Origin: Planctomycetota bacterium
GTDB lineage: Bacteria; Planctomycetota; UBA1135; GCA-002686595
Assembly: GCA_014237855.1 (NCBI GenBank)
Contig: JABACD010000004.1
Coordinates: 1 to 64,000 of the forward strand
DNA: 64,000 nt
Direction: 5' to 3'
Positions within the stretch are counted from its first letter, which is position 1. Every line of letters starts with the position of its first letter. Of this stretch, positions 50,957 through 61,200 are shown piece by piece. The position numbers and the translations under genes were made by a program. The notes under the pieces are model-generated. The model was not told where the DNA came from and did not search any database. It saw only the letters and a program-made list of their open reading frames with translations.

Positions 50957-52312
50957 ATGGACATCACGGTCATAGGCGCTGGCGAGGTGGGGTTCCACCT
51001 GGCAGACATCCTCTCGCGCGAGGACCATCGCGTCAGCGTGATCGATACCGATCCGGTCAAGTCACGACGCATCATGGAGTCCCTCGACGTGCAGGTCGTG
51101 CTGGGAGATGGGACCGATGCGGATGTGCTGAACCGCGGAGGAGTCAGCCGTGCGGATCTGGTGGTCGTGGTGACAGACGATGACAAGGCGAACATGCTGA
51201 CCGCGGTGCTGGCCAAGAGCCTGGGCGCCAAGCGGATCATCCTGCGCTTGCACGACCTCGATCGCCTTGACCAGTACCACTTCTTCTACAAGCAGGCCTT
51301 GGGCTTCGATGTGGTGCTCTCCACCGAGGAGTTCGCTGCCGATGAGATTGTCAGCACAGTGCGTGAGCATCACGCGCTAGAGGTGGAGAGCTTTGCAGGT
51401 GGCAGGATTCAGACTCGGCGCTACAGACTGGACAGCGGATCCAAGCTGGCAGGGCTCTCCCTGGCGGAGCTTGATCTTCCTACCGGTGTCCTGATCGGTG
51501 CTGTTTCCCGGGGGGAGCAGCTTTCCATCCCCAAGGGAGACTACATCCTCGCAGAGGGTGAACAGATCTGGGTGATTGGCAAGAGCCATGCCCTGGATGC
51601 TTTTGAGCTCGCCAATGGAGCGCCGCCGCTTCGTCGAAGAAGCGTGGTGATCATGGGGGCCGGGGGAATTGGTCGGGCTGTTGTGCGGCGGCTGCAGCAG
51701 ATTCAAGGCCTGGCAATTCGTGTGATTGAGTGCGATACCGTGCGTGCGAAGGCCTTCGCTGCCGAGTTCCCCAGTGATGTGATTGTCCTGGAAGGAGATG
51801 CAAGTGACTTGGATCTCCTCCATGAGGAGCGCATTGGTGAGGCAAATATCTTCATCGCCACCTCAGGCGATGACGAGCAGAACATGGTGGCTTGCCTTCT
51901 GGTTCACTCACTTGGGACAGAGCGCACGATCGCGCTCGTGAACAAGGCCTCCTACCGCCAGATCTATGATCTTCTGGGAATAGACCAGGCGATCTCCCCG
52001 CGGATTCTCTGTGCGAACAAGATCCTGCGCTTCGTGCGATCGGGGTCGATCTCTGCAATCTCCGTCCTGGGCGAGGGCAAGGCCGAGGTGATCGAGCTCG
52101 AGGTACGCCTGCCCGGCAAGAAGACCAGCGCCAAGGTCAAGTCCCTGGATCTCCCTTCAGGGGCAGTTCTGGGGGCCTTGGTTCACGGCGACGATACCTG
52201 TGTTCCACATGGAGATACGGTGGTGGAGGAGGGAGATCACGTGATTGTCTTCGCTCTTCCTGAGCTGGTCGACAGGGTCCTCGAGGTCTTTGATGCGAGC
52301 CGGGAGGGCTGA
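50957..52312 (+). CDS. trkA: Trk potassium uptake regulator TrkA
   Basis: This 451-residue cytoplasmic protein gates the Trk potassium channel. It has two RCK units, each a Rossmann NAD(H)-binding domain plus a TrkA-C domain: the first GAGEVG is at residues 7-12 and the second GAGGIG at about 232-237. The repeat layout and length equal E. coli TrkA (458). The channel subunit gene trkH begins 30 bases downstream, so both form one operon. NADH/ATP binding to such proteins tunes potassium uptake during osmotic change. The ATG follows a TAAGGT box by 7 bases. Confidence 0.95.
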   Translation: MDITVIGAGEVGFHLADILSREDHRVSVIDTDPVKSRRIMESLDVQVVLGDGTDADVLNRGGVSRADLVVVVTDDDKANMLTAVLAKSLGAKRIILRLHDLDRLDQYHFFYKQALGFDVVLSTEEFAADEIVSTVREHHALEVESFAGGRIQTRRYRLDSGSKLAGLSLAELDLPTGVLIGAVSRGEQLSIPKGDYILAEGEQIWVIGKSHALDAFELANGAPPLRRRSVVIMGAGGIGRAVVRRLQQIQGLAIRVIECDTVRAKAFAAEFPSDVIVLEGDASDLDLLHEERIGEANIFIATSGDDEQNMVACLLVHSLGTERTIALVNKASYRQIYDLLGIDQAISPRILCANKILRFVRSGSISAISVLGEGKAEVIELEVRLPGKKTSAKVKSLDLPSGAVLGALVHGDDTCVPHGDTVVEEGDHVIVFALPELVDRVLEVFDASREG

Positions 52313-52342
52313 CCTCGGGGTATTGACCCGAGAAAAGCTGTT

Positions 52343-53863
52343 TTGAACTTACGCGCCGTAGCCTGGCTCCTTGGTTGCGTCAGCCTGATCCTGGCTGCCT
52401 TCTTGCTCGTACCAGCAGCAATCTCCTTGATCTATGGTGAGGATGAGGGTGTGGCTGCCTTCCTGTCCTCGGCGCTGGTCTCAGGGCTGGTTGGAGGCTT
52501 GCTGGTCTGGTGGAATCGCGGCAGTCGATTGACGCGCGAAGGTCGACCTAACTACTACCGACGCGAGGGGCTGGCTGTCGTCGGCCTGTCGTGGATGGTC
52601 GCTGGTGTCCTGGGTGCCTTGCCCTACCTGTTCTCCGGGCTGATCAGCTCGCCGATTGATGCAGTCTTCGAGGCGGTGTCCGGGTTCACGACCACGGGGT
52701 CGACAATCCTGCCTGCGGCGAGTATCGACCAATTGCATGGAACGATGAAGGGGCTTGGCTTCTGGCGCTCCTTCACCCATTGGTTGGGCGGCTTTGGAAT
52801 CGTGATGGTCTTTGTGGTCTTGTTCCCAACAGGGGGGCGTAGCCTGTTCCGCTCGGAGGTTCCTGGGATCTCCCGCGAGGCTGGGCGTCAGCGGGTGCGT
52901 GACAGCGCCATGACACTGATGCGAATCTACGTCGGATTCTCGGTCATCGAGTGCGTTCTACTGGTGTTGTGTGGGATGTCACTCTTCGATGCGACCATCC
53001 ACACTTTTGGAACCGTGGCAACGGGTGGGTTCTCGAACTACTCGGACAGCGTAGCCCACTTCGCCTCCTTCAAGGCAGAGCTCGTCATAGGAGCTTTCAT
53101 GTTCCTGGCGGGGATCAACTTTGCCTATTACGACATTGCGCTGCGAACAGGATTCAAGAAGGGATGGATGGCGATTGCCTCTTCCACGGAGGCCCGGGTC
53201 TATGCCCTGATGACTCTCGGTTCCACTCTTCTGATTGCAACGGTCTTGTGGTTCTGGGGAGGGAGTAACGGTGATCCCGGCAGCATACTCCCGGACTATC
53301 GTGAGTACGGGCAGGCCTTCAGAGACTCTCTCTTTCAGGTCATCTGTCTGATCACCAGTACGGGATACGGGACGGCTGACTTCGACTCCTGGCCACAGGT
53401 CTGTCGAATCCTGCTGATGTTCCTGGCCTGCATCGGAGCCTGTGCGGGATCGACCGGGGGTGGCCTCAAGGTTGTCCGATTCATCGTCGTTGCCAAGGCT
53501 GCCCTGCGGGGAGTACGCCAGTTCATCCGGCCACGTGCAATTCATGATGTGCGTGTCGATGGGGTCGCCCTGGAACCAGCGGTGGTCTCCTCGGTCACCG
53601 GTTACTTCGCCCTCTGGACCCTCGTTTTTGGAGGGGGGACGGTCTTCCTGGCCATCTTTGGCATTGATCTGGAGACGTCGGCCACTGCCGTGCTTGCCAC
53701 CTTGAACAACATCGGTCCGGGGCTGGCGAGGGTCGGTCCCTCGATGAACTTCGCCGAGATGCCAGATCTGGTGAAGGTCGTCCTGACCCTCTTCATGATC
53801 CTCGGGAGACTGGAGTTCTACGCGGTTGTCGCGCTCTTCGTCCCGGGCTTCTGGAGGAGCTGA
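52343..53863 (+). CDS. trkH: Trk potassium uptake channel subunit TrkH
   Basis: A 506-residue inner-membrane channel protein of the SKT superfamily, close in length to E. coli TrkH (483). Four pore-like repeats are visible, including AVFEAVSGFTTTGSTIL, FGTVATGGFSNYSD, ICLITSTGYGTADFD and ATLNNIGPGLARVGP. The conserved Gly residues of each (TTTGS, VATGG, TSTGYG, NNIGPG) line the selectivity filter. With TrkA it takes up potassium. It starts with a TTG at 52343; no Shine-Dalgarno site is seen, and coupling to trkA 30 bases upstream is likely. A hairpin lies just after the stop. Confidence 0.95.
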   Translation: MNLRAVAWLLGCVSLILAAFLLVPAAISLIYGEDEGVAAFLSSALVSGLVGGLLVWWNRGSRLTREGRPNYYRREGLAVVGLSWMVAGVLGALPYLFSGLISSPIDAVFEAVSGFTTTGSTILPAASIDQLHGTMKGLGFWRSFTHWLGGFGIVMVFVVLFPTGGRSLFRSEVPGISREAGRQRVRDSAMTLMRIYVGFSVIECVLLVLCGMSLFDATIHTFGTVATGGFSNYSDSVAHFASFKAELVIGAFMFLAGINFAYYDIALRTGFKKGWMAIASSTEARVYALMTLGSTLLIATVLWFWGGSNGDPGSILPDYREYGQAFRDSLFQVICLITSTGYGTADFDSWPQVCRILLMFLACIGACAGSTGGGLKVVRFIVVAKAALRGVRQFIRPRAIHDVRVDGVALEPAVVSSVTGYFALWTLVFGGGTVFLAIFGIDLETSATAVLATLNNIGPGLARVGPSMNFAEMPDLVKVVLTLFMILGRLEFYAVVALFVPGFWRS

Positions 53864-53869
53864 CCGGGG

Positions 53870-53888
53870 GGCTTCGGTGCTCCGAGCC
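53870..53888. terminator. Short bidirectional hairpin between convergent genes
   Basis: GGCT-T-CGG (53870-53877) pairs with CCG-A-GCC (53882-53888) around a TGCT loop, with one bulged T. It fills the 25-base gap between the stops of trkH and the minus-strand lipoprotein. No T tract is present on the plus strand. Confidence 0.4.
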
Positions 53889-54569
53889 TTAGAGCACGTC
53901 GTCGCGGTAGACCATGGGGCGACGCCGTGGAAAGTGTCGCCGTAGGGTGACCAGACGCCAGAGCACCTGCGGGCCTACCACGGTGGCATATTCCTTCACG
54001 CCATCGTTGGTGGAGAGCCGTAGTCGTCCAGAGACGAGTCCCAGGAGCTGGAGTCGGTCAGGATCATCATCTCCCATGTAACGGAAGACGCCTGCGCCTA
54101 TCTGATCATCACGCCCTCGCAGTTCCTCGGGCATTTCGATCATGAGGCCATAGACCCTGGGGTCACTGACCAGGCGGCTGATCGCACGCCAGCTGCCCTC
54201 CTCGTTGCGGCCGATGACGGCCACGTCTGCCCCTGGTCCCGGGTCGTCAAAGAGCATCGGCACGGCTGGAAGAAGAATCTCCGTCTCGGCTGTGAAGATT
54301 CCTCCCGTGATGGGTTCGATGATGCTCTCCTCGATGGAAGGGCCGTCGCCAAACCAGGCTGTGATCTCGATTTCGCCTGCCTGGGCGGTTCGACCGAGGA
54401 ACACGATTCCGTAGTCGGTGGTGACTCCCAGCTCACTCCCGCCGGAGGTTTGAATCTGCACGATGGGGTCCACGAGGTTTCGCGTACCACGACAGCTGCA
54501 GACCAAGGGGATGAGCAACAGGGCCAAGAAGGCCCATGCGCCAGCGGCGCGAAACGCTGAGAGGATCAC
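53889..54569 (-). CDS. Putative lipoprotein of unknown function
   Basis: This protein of about 226 residues has a hydrophobic start (FRAAGAWAFLALLLIPLVCSC) that resembles a lipoprotein signal. The rest is a beta-rich domain (SELGVTTDYGIVFLGRTAQA, then EIEITAWFGDGPSIEESIIE) and a basic C-terminus (RRHFPRRRPMVYRD). I recognise no family. The open frame begins at 54608, but that would overlap the upstream peptidase gene; the GTG at 54569, 4 bases after that stop, starts directly at the signal. It is the last gene of a minus-strand group with two HExxH peptidases, whose products are also exported. Confidence 0.55.
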   Translation of the reverse strand: MILSAFRAAGAWAFLALLLIPLVCSCRGTRNLVDPIVQIQTSGGSELGVTTDYGIVFLGRTAQAGEIEITAWFGDGPSIEESIIEPITGGIFTAETEILLPAVPMLFDDPGPGADVAVIGRNEEGSWRAISRLVSDPRVYGLMIEMPEELRGRDDQIGAGVFRYMGDDDPDRLQLLGLVSGRLRLSTNDGVKEYATVVGPQVLWRLVTLRRHFPRRRPMVYRDDVL

Positions 54570-54573
54570 AGGA

Positions 54574-56169
54574 TCAGTTGAATTGTTCAAACCAACGCTT
54601 GTAGGCATCGTTGTCGGGATCGAGCTCCATGGCGAGCCCAGCCTGACTCTTGGCCTCCTCGTTGTCGAACTTCTTGTCCTTCTTGATCGTCATGTTTCCG
54701 GTACTGGCCATGCCAACATGCAGCATCGAGAGCCGATAACGGAAATTCGCATTCAGCGGGGCCTTCTCGACAGCGATCTCCAGGTCCTCGATTCCGTTGG
54801 TGGGATTACCCCTGAAGGCCTTGGCGAGGCCTCGTGAGGCCCAGGCCCGGGGATCCTCGATGCCCTGGTCGATGGCGAGATCCAGGTCGCTGATGGCGTC
54901 CTCAAACTTGCCACGACGGGTTCGATCCAGGCCGCGCTTGAGCAGCGCGGGGCCACTCTCGATCGGAATAGCAGCGATGTACTCCTTCCAGTCCTTCTCG
55001 AGCTCGTCGAGGTCGTCGTACTTGATGGCCTTCATCAGCAGGATTTGGATGTCCTTTGCAGAGACACGCTTCTCGGTGCCGGTCGGGCCGGCGCCAGTCT
55101 GAGAGGTGAAGGGGATGCCTTTCTTGAGCGTGTAGAGGTCCTTGAAGAACTTCGTGAATGACTTCGCGTACTTGCCCTTGTCGGTGTTGTAGATGAAGTA
55201 GACGAAGGACCAGCCGTGGGCATAGTGGAACCCCGTGTATGCGTCACGACTGATGAAGAAGAGCTCCTTGAGCTTGGTGTCCTTCTCGTTACGGATCGCC
55301 TCCTGCACGGTCAGGACGCGGTCGGTCTGGAGCATCCCCGGCTCGATGGTGATCTTGCCTCGCTTGTCGATCTCGATCTCCGATGAGCCAAAATAATCGG
55401 CCATGGCCTCATTGAGCCAGATCTGAGGCCCGTACTGCTGATCGATGAGGAAGGTCAGCAAGTGAGTGCACTCGTGCAGGGCAACCCACTCGCTCCTGCT
55501 CGGGTCCTCGTAGTCGTGAAAGAAATTGAGAGTGTCGTCGTAGGACCAGAAGTAACCCAGGGTGCTGGGCCCGACATCTGCCGCGGAGAGCTCGCGAAAC
55601 TCCTCACGCGACTTGTAGATGTTCACCGTCATCTTCTTTCGACGGTAGGTGGGGGTCGGTTTGATTCCAACCCGTTTGTCCATCAGCTTGTAGTAGGCCT
55701 CGAGCAGGTCTGCGTAGTACTCGAGCAACTCCTCGGAGGTGTTGGTCTTTATCTGGAAGTGCTTGGACTCCATGGTCCAGGCGTTACGCCAGACTGAGTG
55801 TGCGGCCAGCTCGTCAGTTCGGGCCTTGGACTTCTCGAACTCCTTCTTCAGTTCGTTTTGGTAGCGCACCTTGCTCATCCACTTCCCTCGGTAGCGGACG
55901 AATCCATCGGCCAATTTCTCGCGCTCGTCATCGTTCTGAGGGACATAGTCAGACATGTCTCCTTCCATCTCGATGGAGGCGATGCCTGCATCCTCTCCGA
56001 CCGTGAACTCACCATTCTTGAAGGTCAGTCGGTAGCCGTCATTCTCCTTGCGGGCCTTGACGAGTTCGATTATCCGTCCGTCTTCAGTTATCAGACGGTC
56101 AGCGTTCCCGGTGGCGGCAACGATGAGGAGTACAGGTGCGCAGAGGGCGATGGATAGGCGTAGCTGCAA
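54574..56169 (-). CDS. Secreted HExxH metallopeptidase (MA clan, DUF1570-like) with TPR-like tail
   Basis: A 531-residue exported protein with signal peptide LRLSIALCAPVLLIVAATGNA after a TTG start. The zinc motif is H232-E233-C-T-H236 with the third ligand at E254 (NEAMADYFG), giving HExxH-x17-E. An upstream linker domain (DRLITEDGRIIELVKARKEN) and a C-terminal TPR-like region (LLKRGLDRTRRGKFEDAISD, DLDLAIDQGIEDPRAWASRG) flank it. Gluzincin peptidases with this layout are common but uncharacterised in planctomycetes. It lies 59 bases downstream of a second peptidase with the same spacing, on the same strand. The substrate is unknown. Confidence 0.8.
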   Translation of the reverse strand: MQLRLSIALCAPVLLIVAATGNADRLITEDGRIIELVKARKENDGYRLTFKNGEFTVGEDAGIASIEMEGDMSDYVPQNDDEREKLADGFVRYRGKWMSKVRYQNELKKEFEKSKARTDELAAHSVWRNAWTMESKHFQIKTNTSEELLEYYADLLEAYYKLMDKRVGIKPTPTYRRKKMTVNIYKSREEFRELSAADVGPSTLGYFWSYDDTLNFFHDYEDPSRSEWVALHECTHLLTFLIDQQYGPQIWLNEAMADYFGSSEIEIDKRGKITIEPGMLQTDRVLTVQEAIRNEKDTKLKELFFISRDAYTGFHYAHGWSFVYFIYNTDKGKYAKSFTKFFKDLYTLKKGIPFTSQTGAGPTGTEKRVSAKDIQILLMKAIKYDDLDELEKDWKEYIAAIPIESGPALLKRGLDRTRRGKFEDAISDLDLAIDQGIEDPRAWASRGLAKAFRGNPTNGIEDLEIAVEKAPLNANFRYRLSMLHVGMASTGNMTIKKDKKFDNEEAKSQAGLAMELDPDNDAYKRWFEQFN

Positions 56170-56228
56170 GGTTCTGGAGGGCGAGGGTCAACAGATCGAT
56201 GTGAGGTGATGGTCGCGGTCGGAGGGCT

Positions 56229-57863
56229 CTACTTCAAGGTGTAGCCCTTCCATGAGTCTTCCATGGCCTCCCAGTCGACCCCGTCGAAGGCGGTATCGAC
56301 GGCTATCTTGAGATCTTCGGTGGATGCCAGGGTCTCAAAATAGATGTCCAGAATCCCCTGCCAGTCATCGTTCCAGCCGGGTGCCTTGTTCCGCCCCGTG
56401 CGCAGGAAGTAGATGAAGGACCAGCCCTGGGCGTAGTTTTGACCTCCTGAGACGTTGTAGTCGTTGTTGCCATAGTACTCGCGCTGAGTGAATCGCACGA
56501 GGTCCTTGAGCGGGACGTGCTGGTCGGTCTTGATCGCGGTACGAATGGTGTCCTTGCGCCAGGCAAAGGGCTTCAGGGTGAAGCGCTTGTGCTTGTACTC
56601 GTACCCGGCGAAGAAGTCACCGGTGCCCTCGTTGTACCAGGAGTGGGGGGAGATGCTTCCGTAGAGGTAGAAGATGTACTGATGGAATGCCTCGTGGTTG
56701 AGGACTGCCCAGGTATTTCTCCGGCCACCACCGGACTTGTCGTCGTAGATGACGAGCTCTTCGTGTCCGGAGTGCCAGTAGCCGGCGGAGCCTCCGGGGC
56801 CACCGTACTCGTGGTATTGGATGTCATTCTTGCAGACACGAACGACACTGCAGCGTGACTGCTGCTGGGAGGAGTAACCAGAGGTGGTCTTGGCTCGGCC
56901 CAGTTCGTCCAGCTCTACATCCGGATCCGGCTCACCCTTGGCCTTGCGCTCCTCACGCTCCTTCTTCTGGGCGGCGACCTTCAACCTGGCTGCCGTATCG
57001 AAGGGGTAGATCTCCTCGTAGACGCCGCGGATAGCCTCGAGGCGCTCCATCATCTCCTTCATGAACTCGCGGTCGTCGTTGTTCGAGATCACGAAGTAGT
57101 TGTCGGTCTCGTACAGTTTCCAGTCAGCCGACTTGGCTGCCTCCATCTCGAGCTCGGCCCTCTTGAGTGAGCGCAGTGAGCTGTCGTCGTCCTTGGCCGC
57201 AGAGAGTTCAAGTTGCTTGACTTCAATGGGCTGAAATGACTTGGCCATCCTCTTGATGCTCGACTCGTACTTGCGCCACTTCTTCTTGTCTTCAGGGCCA
57301 TTGAAGATGACGGCCAGGTCGAGCATGGGGCCGATTTCATAGGCCATCGTGTACACGTGAAAGGGATCGCCGCCCTCGATGCCTTCAAAGAGGATCTCGG
57401 TGGCCGGGACCTTCTTTATCTTGCTCGTTCGCTTGTTCTTGACCTGGAAGTTCGAGCCCATGAAGCGCTCATCGAGCCAGCGCGCGAGCAGTGACTCATG
57501 TCGATCTTCGGTGACATCACTGAGTTGCTCCTCTGCTTCCTTATTGCCCTTCGACTTCTTCTTCTCAGCGCTCGAGTCACTGCGCCTATCGAACTTCAGA
57601 ATGTAGGCTTCGAGCCAGAGCCGATTGCTTGGGCTGATGTTGATGTAGCGGTTGAACGGGGGCGTGTACTTGCCAACCACGTATCGCTCGTTTGGCTGTG
57701 GAGGAGTGAATTCCCAGTCCTTGGGCATCTTGACCTTGAATCCAAGATCCACCTCGTCCTTGTAGTAGTCCCCAGACTTCGGCGCCTGAGCACGGCCAGG
57801 GACATCGAGAATTCCGACCAGAGCGAGCAAGGACAGGACGAGGATTCGTGCTGAGTGGAGCAT
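56229..57863 (-). CDS. Secreted HExxH metallopeptidase (MA clan, DUF1570-like)
   Basis: This 544-residue exported protein has the signal peptide SARILVLSLLALVGILDVPGRA. The N-terminal region (YKDEVDLGFKVKMPKDWEFT) is beta-rich, the middle is highly charged, and the catalytic domain holds H390-E391-A-F-H394 with E412 (NEGTGDFFAG): HExxH-x17-E, the same spacing as in the neighbouring peptidase. Despite the shared core, the two proteins differ in their flanking regions, so they are paralogues rather than a recent copy. It is the first gene of the minus-strand group and diverges from the giant repeat protein gene across about 400 bases. Confidence 0.8.
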   Translation of the reverse strand: MLHSARILVLSLLALVGILDVPGRAQAPKSGDYYKDEVDLGFKVKMPKDWEFTPPQPNERYVVGKYTPPFNRYINISPSNRLWLEAYILKFDRRSDSSAEKKKSKGNKEAEEQLSDVTEDRHESLLARWLDERFMGSNFQVKNKRTSKIKKVPATEILFEGIEGGDPFHVYTMAYEIGPMLDLAVIFNGPEDKKKWRKYESSIKRMAKSFQPIEVKQLELSAAKDDDSSLRSLKRAELEMEAAKSADWKLYETDNYFVISNNDDREFMKEMMERLEAIRGVYEEIYPFDTAARLKVAAQKKEREERKAKGEPDPDVELDELGRAKTTSGYSSQQQSRCSVVRVCKNDIQYHEYGGPGGSAGYWHSGHEELVIYDDKSGGGRRNTWAVLNHEAFHQYIFYLYGSISPHSWYNEGTGDFFAGYEYKHKRFTLKPFAWRKDTIRTAIKTDQHVPLKDLVRFTQREYYGNNDYNVSGGQNYAQGWSFIYFLRTGRNKAPGWNDDWQGILDIYFETLASTEDLKIAVDTAFDGVDWEAMEDSWKGYTLK

Positions 57864-58261
57864 GCGAGGGATCTAATTGGAGTTCATGTGCCGGCCAAGG
57901 AGCGATGACGGATCGTGGGGAAGACCGAAGGACTTCTTCTGGAGCTGACTTCTCCTCGGCTGGCGACTCTACCGGCGGGACGTCGCTACCTACGTAACGC
58001 AGGAAGCTCTGCTTTCTTGGCAAACAGATCAGCAAAACTTCTTGAGCACGGATGCAGGGGAGAGGTTTCGATCCTCTTTGGAACCCAGCTGGAGCCTGGC
58101 ACTGGGCCGGCTCTGATCTCTAACTCTGTTGAGGGCTACGGTTTAGGTGGGATGGAAGTGCGCCCCAAGTGAATCTTCTCTGATTACAAACAGTCTCTGC
58201 AGTTACCGCGTAGCCTCGCCTGGGTTCACGATCGCTCCCAAACCAAAGAGCCTTGAAGTTC
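57864..58261. other. Divergent intergenic region
   Basis: This 398-base stretch separates the minus-strand peptidase gene and the plus-strand repeat protein gene and must hold both promoters. A TTAGAT lies 7 bases before the peptidase ATG on the minus strand, close to but not exactly the TANNNT pattern seen elsewhere. A weak AGAGG/CCTCT stem is present near 58060. No gene, strong repeat or terminator was found. Confidence 0.5.
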
Positions 58262-61200
58262 ATGCGCGTAGTCCTGCCGGTCTTGTCGTTCCTTGTAATT
58301 GCCGCTCTTGGGGTCGGTGGTTGGTTCCTGCTGGGCTCGAGAGATTCCATGGAACGTGGAGCGAGCCTGAGCCAAGAGGCCGCGCTGGCTCCGCAAGAGG
58401 CGGATCAGGTCATGACGCTGCCTGGTGTCGGGGCTCCGGAGATTCCGGTTCAAGGGGAATCGAGCCCGGTCTCGGAGCGGATCGACCTCGTGGAGGAGGT
58501 CCCTGATCAGCCAACGTCGATTCGCGAGATTCGCAGCTTGAGTGGACGGGTCTTGGATGATCTTGGTCAGCCCGTTCCGGATGCTCGGGTGCTGGTTGGC
58601 CGAAGCTCGGAGTTCGGCGGCATACCACTCGAGCGCCTGGTTGGCTTGGCAGGTGAGCTCGGTCGAGTCGAGGAAGGCAAGACCGACGGGGAAGGACGCT
58701 TCCGCCTGGAGACGAGTCTGCGTGGCGAGCTGCGCTTCGTGATTCGCGCTCCGGCTTTCGCGCCCCTGCGTTCGAGTCGCGAGGTCACCGGAGGCGATGT
58801 GGCCATGGTCGCGGATTTCATTCTCGAGCGTGGTGTGATTCTGAGCGGCCACGTGGTGGATGAAGCCGGCACGGGCATCCCTGGTGTGGGCATCGAGACC
58901 ATCGAGGCAGCCAGCGGTGGGCTCTTCACCCTCTCCTGGGCCGCCAGTGGCCGGGAGCCCCAGACCCGCAGCGGCCCAGGTGGCGCCTTCGAGGTGAACG
59001 AGCTTGCCGTGGGCCCCTATCTCCTGCGGCTCGGCCATCCAGAGTACCTCGACCTGAAGGTCGAAGGGGCCGTCGACCGACCCGGGCAGGCAGTGACTGG
59101 CATGAGCCTGGTCATGAAGCGCGGCTCTACCATCGCCGGCCGGGTAATTGGCGTGGAGCCCGGGCAGGCGAGTGAGCTGCTAGTACGTGCGTTGCCCAGC
59201 TCGGACGTGGACATCGACATGTTAGATGTCTTCAATGGAGCGCGCCTCGCCGAGCTGACCGCTGACGGTTCCTTCGAGCTGCGTGGTCTGGGCGAGGGCA
59301 AGTACCGTCTCACTGCAATCGAGGCGAGTGACGGAGAATCGATCTTCGCCGAGGCGAAGTCGGCGATCACCATTGCGGAGACAGGGCAGCGAGATGTGCT
59401 CATTGACCTGCGCAAGCCCGCGGGACTGACCCTTCGCGTACTGGACGCCACTACGAATGCGCCTGTCACTCGATTCAAGGTGGAGGCCGGAGTCTTTCGG
59501 CCGCGGGATCTTAAGGACAGGGAGGGCATGGTGTGGCCTGAGTCTCCCGACGGAAGGGCGACCTTCCCCGACGTTCCACCAGAGGAGCTCTCCACGACCG
59601 CTGGGAGCGGCGCACACTTGAGGGTCAGCGCGGTGGGCTACGAGAGCCTGTCCGTGACAGGTGTGGAGCTAGCCCCGGGCACAGTCGTTGATCTCGGAGA
59701 CGTGCGTCTCTCCCCGGTCGCGACGATCACCGTGGTGGTGCTCGATGACTTGACCGGCGAACCGATCGAGGGTGCAAGGGCCAGCCTGCACGTAGTGGAT
59801 GAGTCGATGGAGTCAGGGGGACGGCGGGTCTCCATGGCGCTCAATATGAATGGTGACGAGGGCTTTGTGATGTCTGGACAAGACGGAACAAGCAGCGGAC
59901 GTACCGACGAAAAAGGAGTCGTGGAGCTGCCAAGCCTGCCGGGGCAGCGCTGCAGTCTGGAAGTCAGTCACCGGAACTATGCTCAGTTCCAAGGCGACCC
60001 TGTCAGCTTGCCTCAGGAGGGCGGTCTCGAGCTCGAGGCGCGAATGGTCAAGGGTGGTACCGTGATCGTCACGGTTCTCGGAGCAGAGGGAGCCCCGAAG
60101 AGTGGCGTACGCGTGCGGCATTCACCGGCGGCCACCATGGGAAGCAGTCGCAAGTCAAACTCCCAGGGCATCGTCAAGTTCGCACACCTGGCCGGAGGCC
60201 TCTATTACTTCGAGATCGTGGAGGCGGCCGGTCCATTGATCATGAGCAGCGATACCGCGTCCATGACGACCGGCATCGCCGCCGACGGCGATCATCCCGC
60301 CAGGCGTGGCGTTGAGGTCGAGGTGCGTGAGGGGGCGAGCTCCGAAATCACCCTGGTCGCTCGTCCCGAGGGCAGCGTGAGCGGTCGGGTGACCGAGGCA
60401 GGCGAGCCGCTGGTCGGTGCGACCATCTCCTTCGAGGAGGGCTTCGGCAGGGAGGACAGCCTCCATCGGCGCATGTTCGGCTTCGCCGGTGGACCCAGCG
60501 ATCGCACCGACAGCCAAGGAAGGTACAGGCTGGACGCCCTGAAGGTCGGCGACTATCTGATGAAGGTCAGTCACCCCAAGAGGGCCATGCAATCGAGCTT
60601 CGAGGTCAGCGTTCATGAGGGTGATAACCAGATCGATCAAGACCTTCCGGTCGCGATCCTGGAGGGGCGGGTGACCGACTCCGAAGGAAGAGGGGTTGCG
60701 GGTATCACGGTCAAGGTGGGTCGCTACCGGGAGCCGGGGAGCGGCGAACTACCGTATGCCCGTGTAGGTAGCCTCTTCATAGGAACTGGATCGGGCGGCG
60801 GAATGGCCATCTCCAGCGAAGGTGTCGAGTCCTTCGACAGCCGCACCGACGCCAACGGGCACTACGTCCTGCGGGGAGTCCAGGACAAGGTGAAGCTCTA
60901 CGTCGAAACCAGCTCCTCCCAGTACCAGGCAGCTCGTTCGGAGCCCGTGACCTGTGGTGAGAATCAGACCCGTCGGGATGTGGACATCGAGGTCTACGAG
61001 GCGGGTGAAGTCAGGATTGCGGTGCTGGACGCTGTCGGCGCGCCAATTAGCATGGGCTGGGTCGAGCTGGAATTCGTCGGCGAAGCTGACCCGATGCCTG
61101 ATCCTGTCCAGGGTTTCATCGGCGATAGCGGCGAGACGAGCATCGGTAGCCTGCGCCCTGGTCGCTGGCGAGCCAGTGGCCGTACGATGGCCATGTACGA

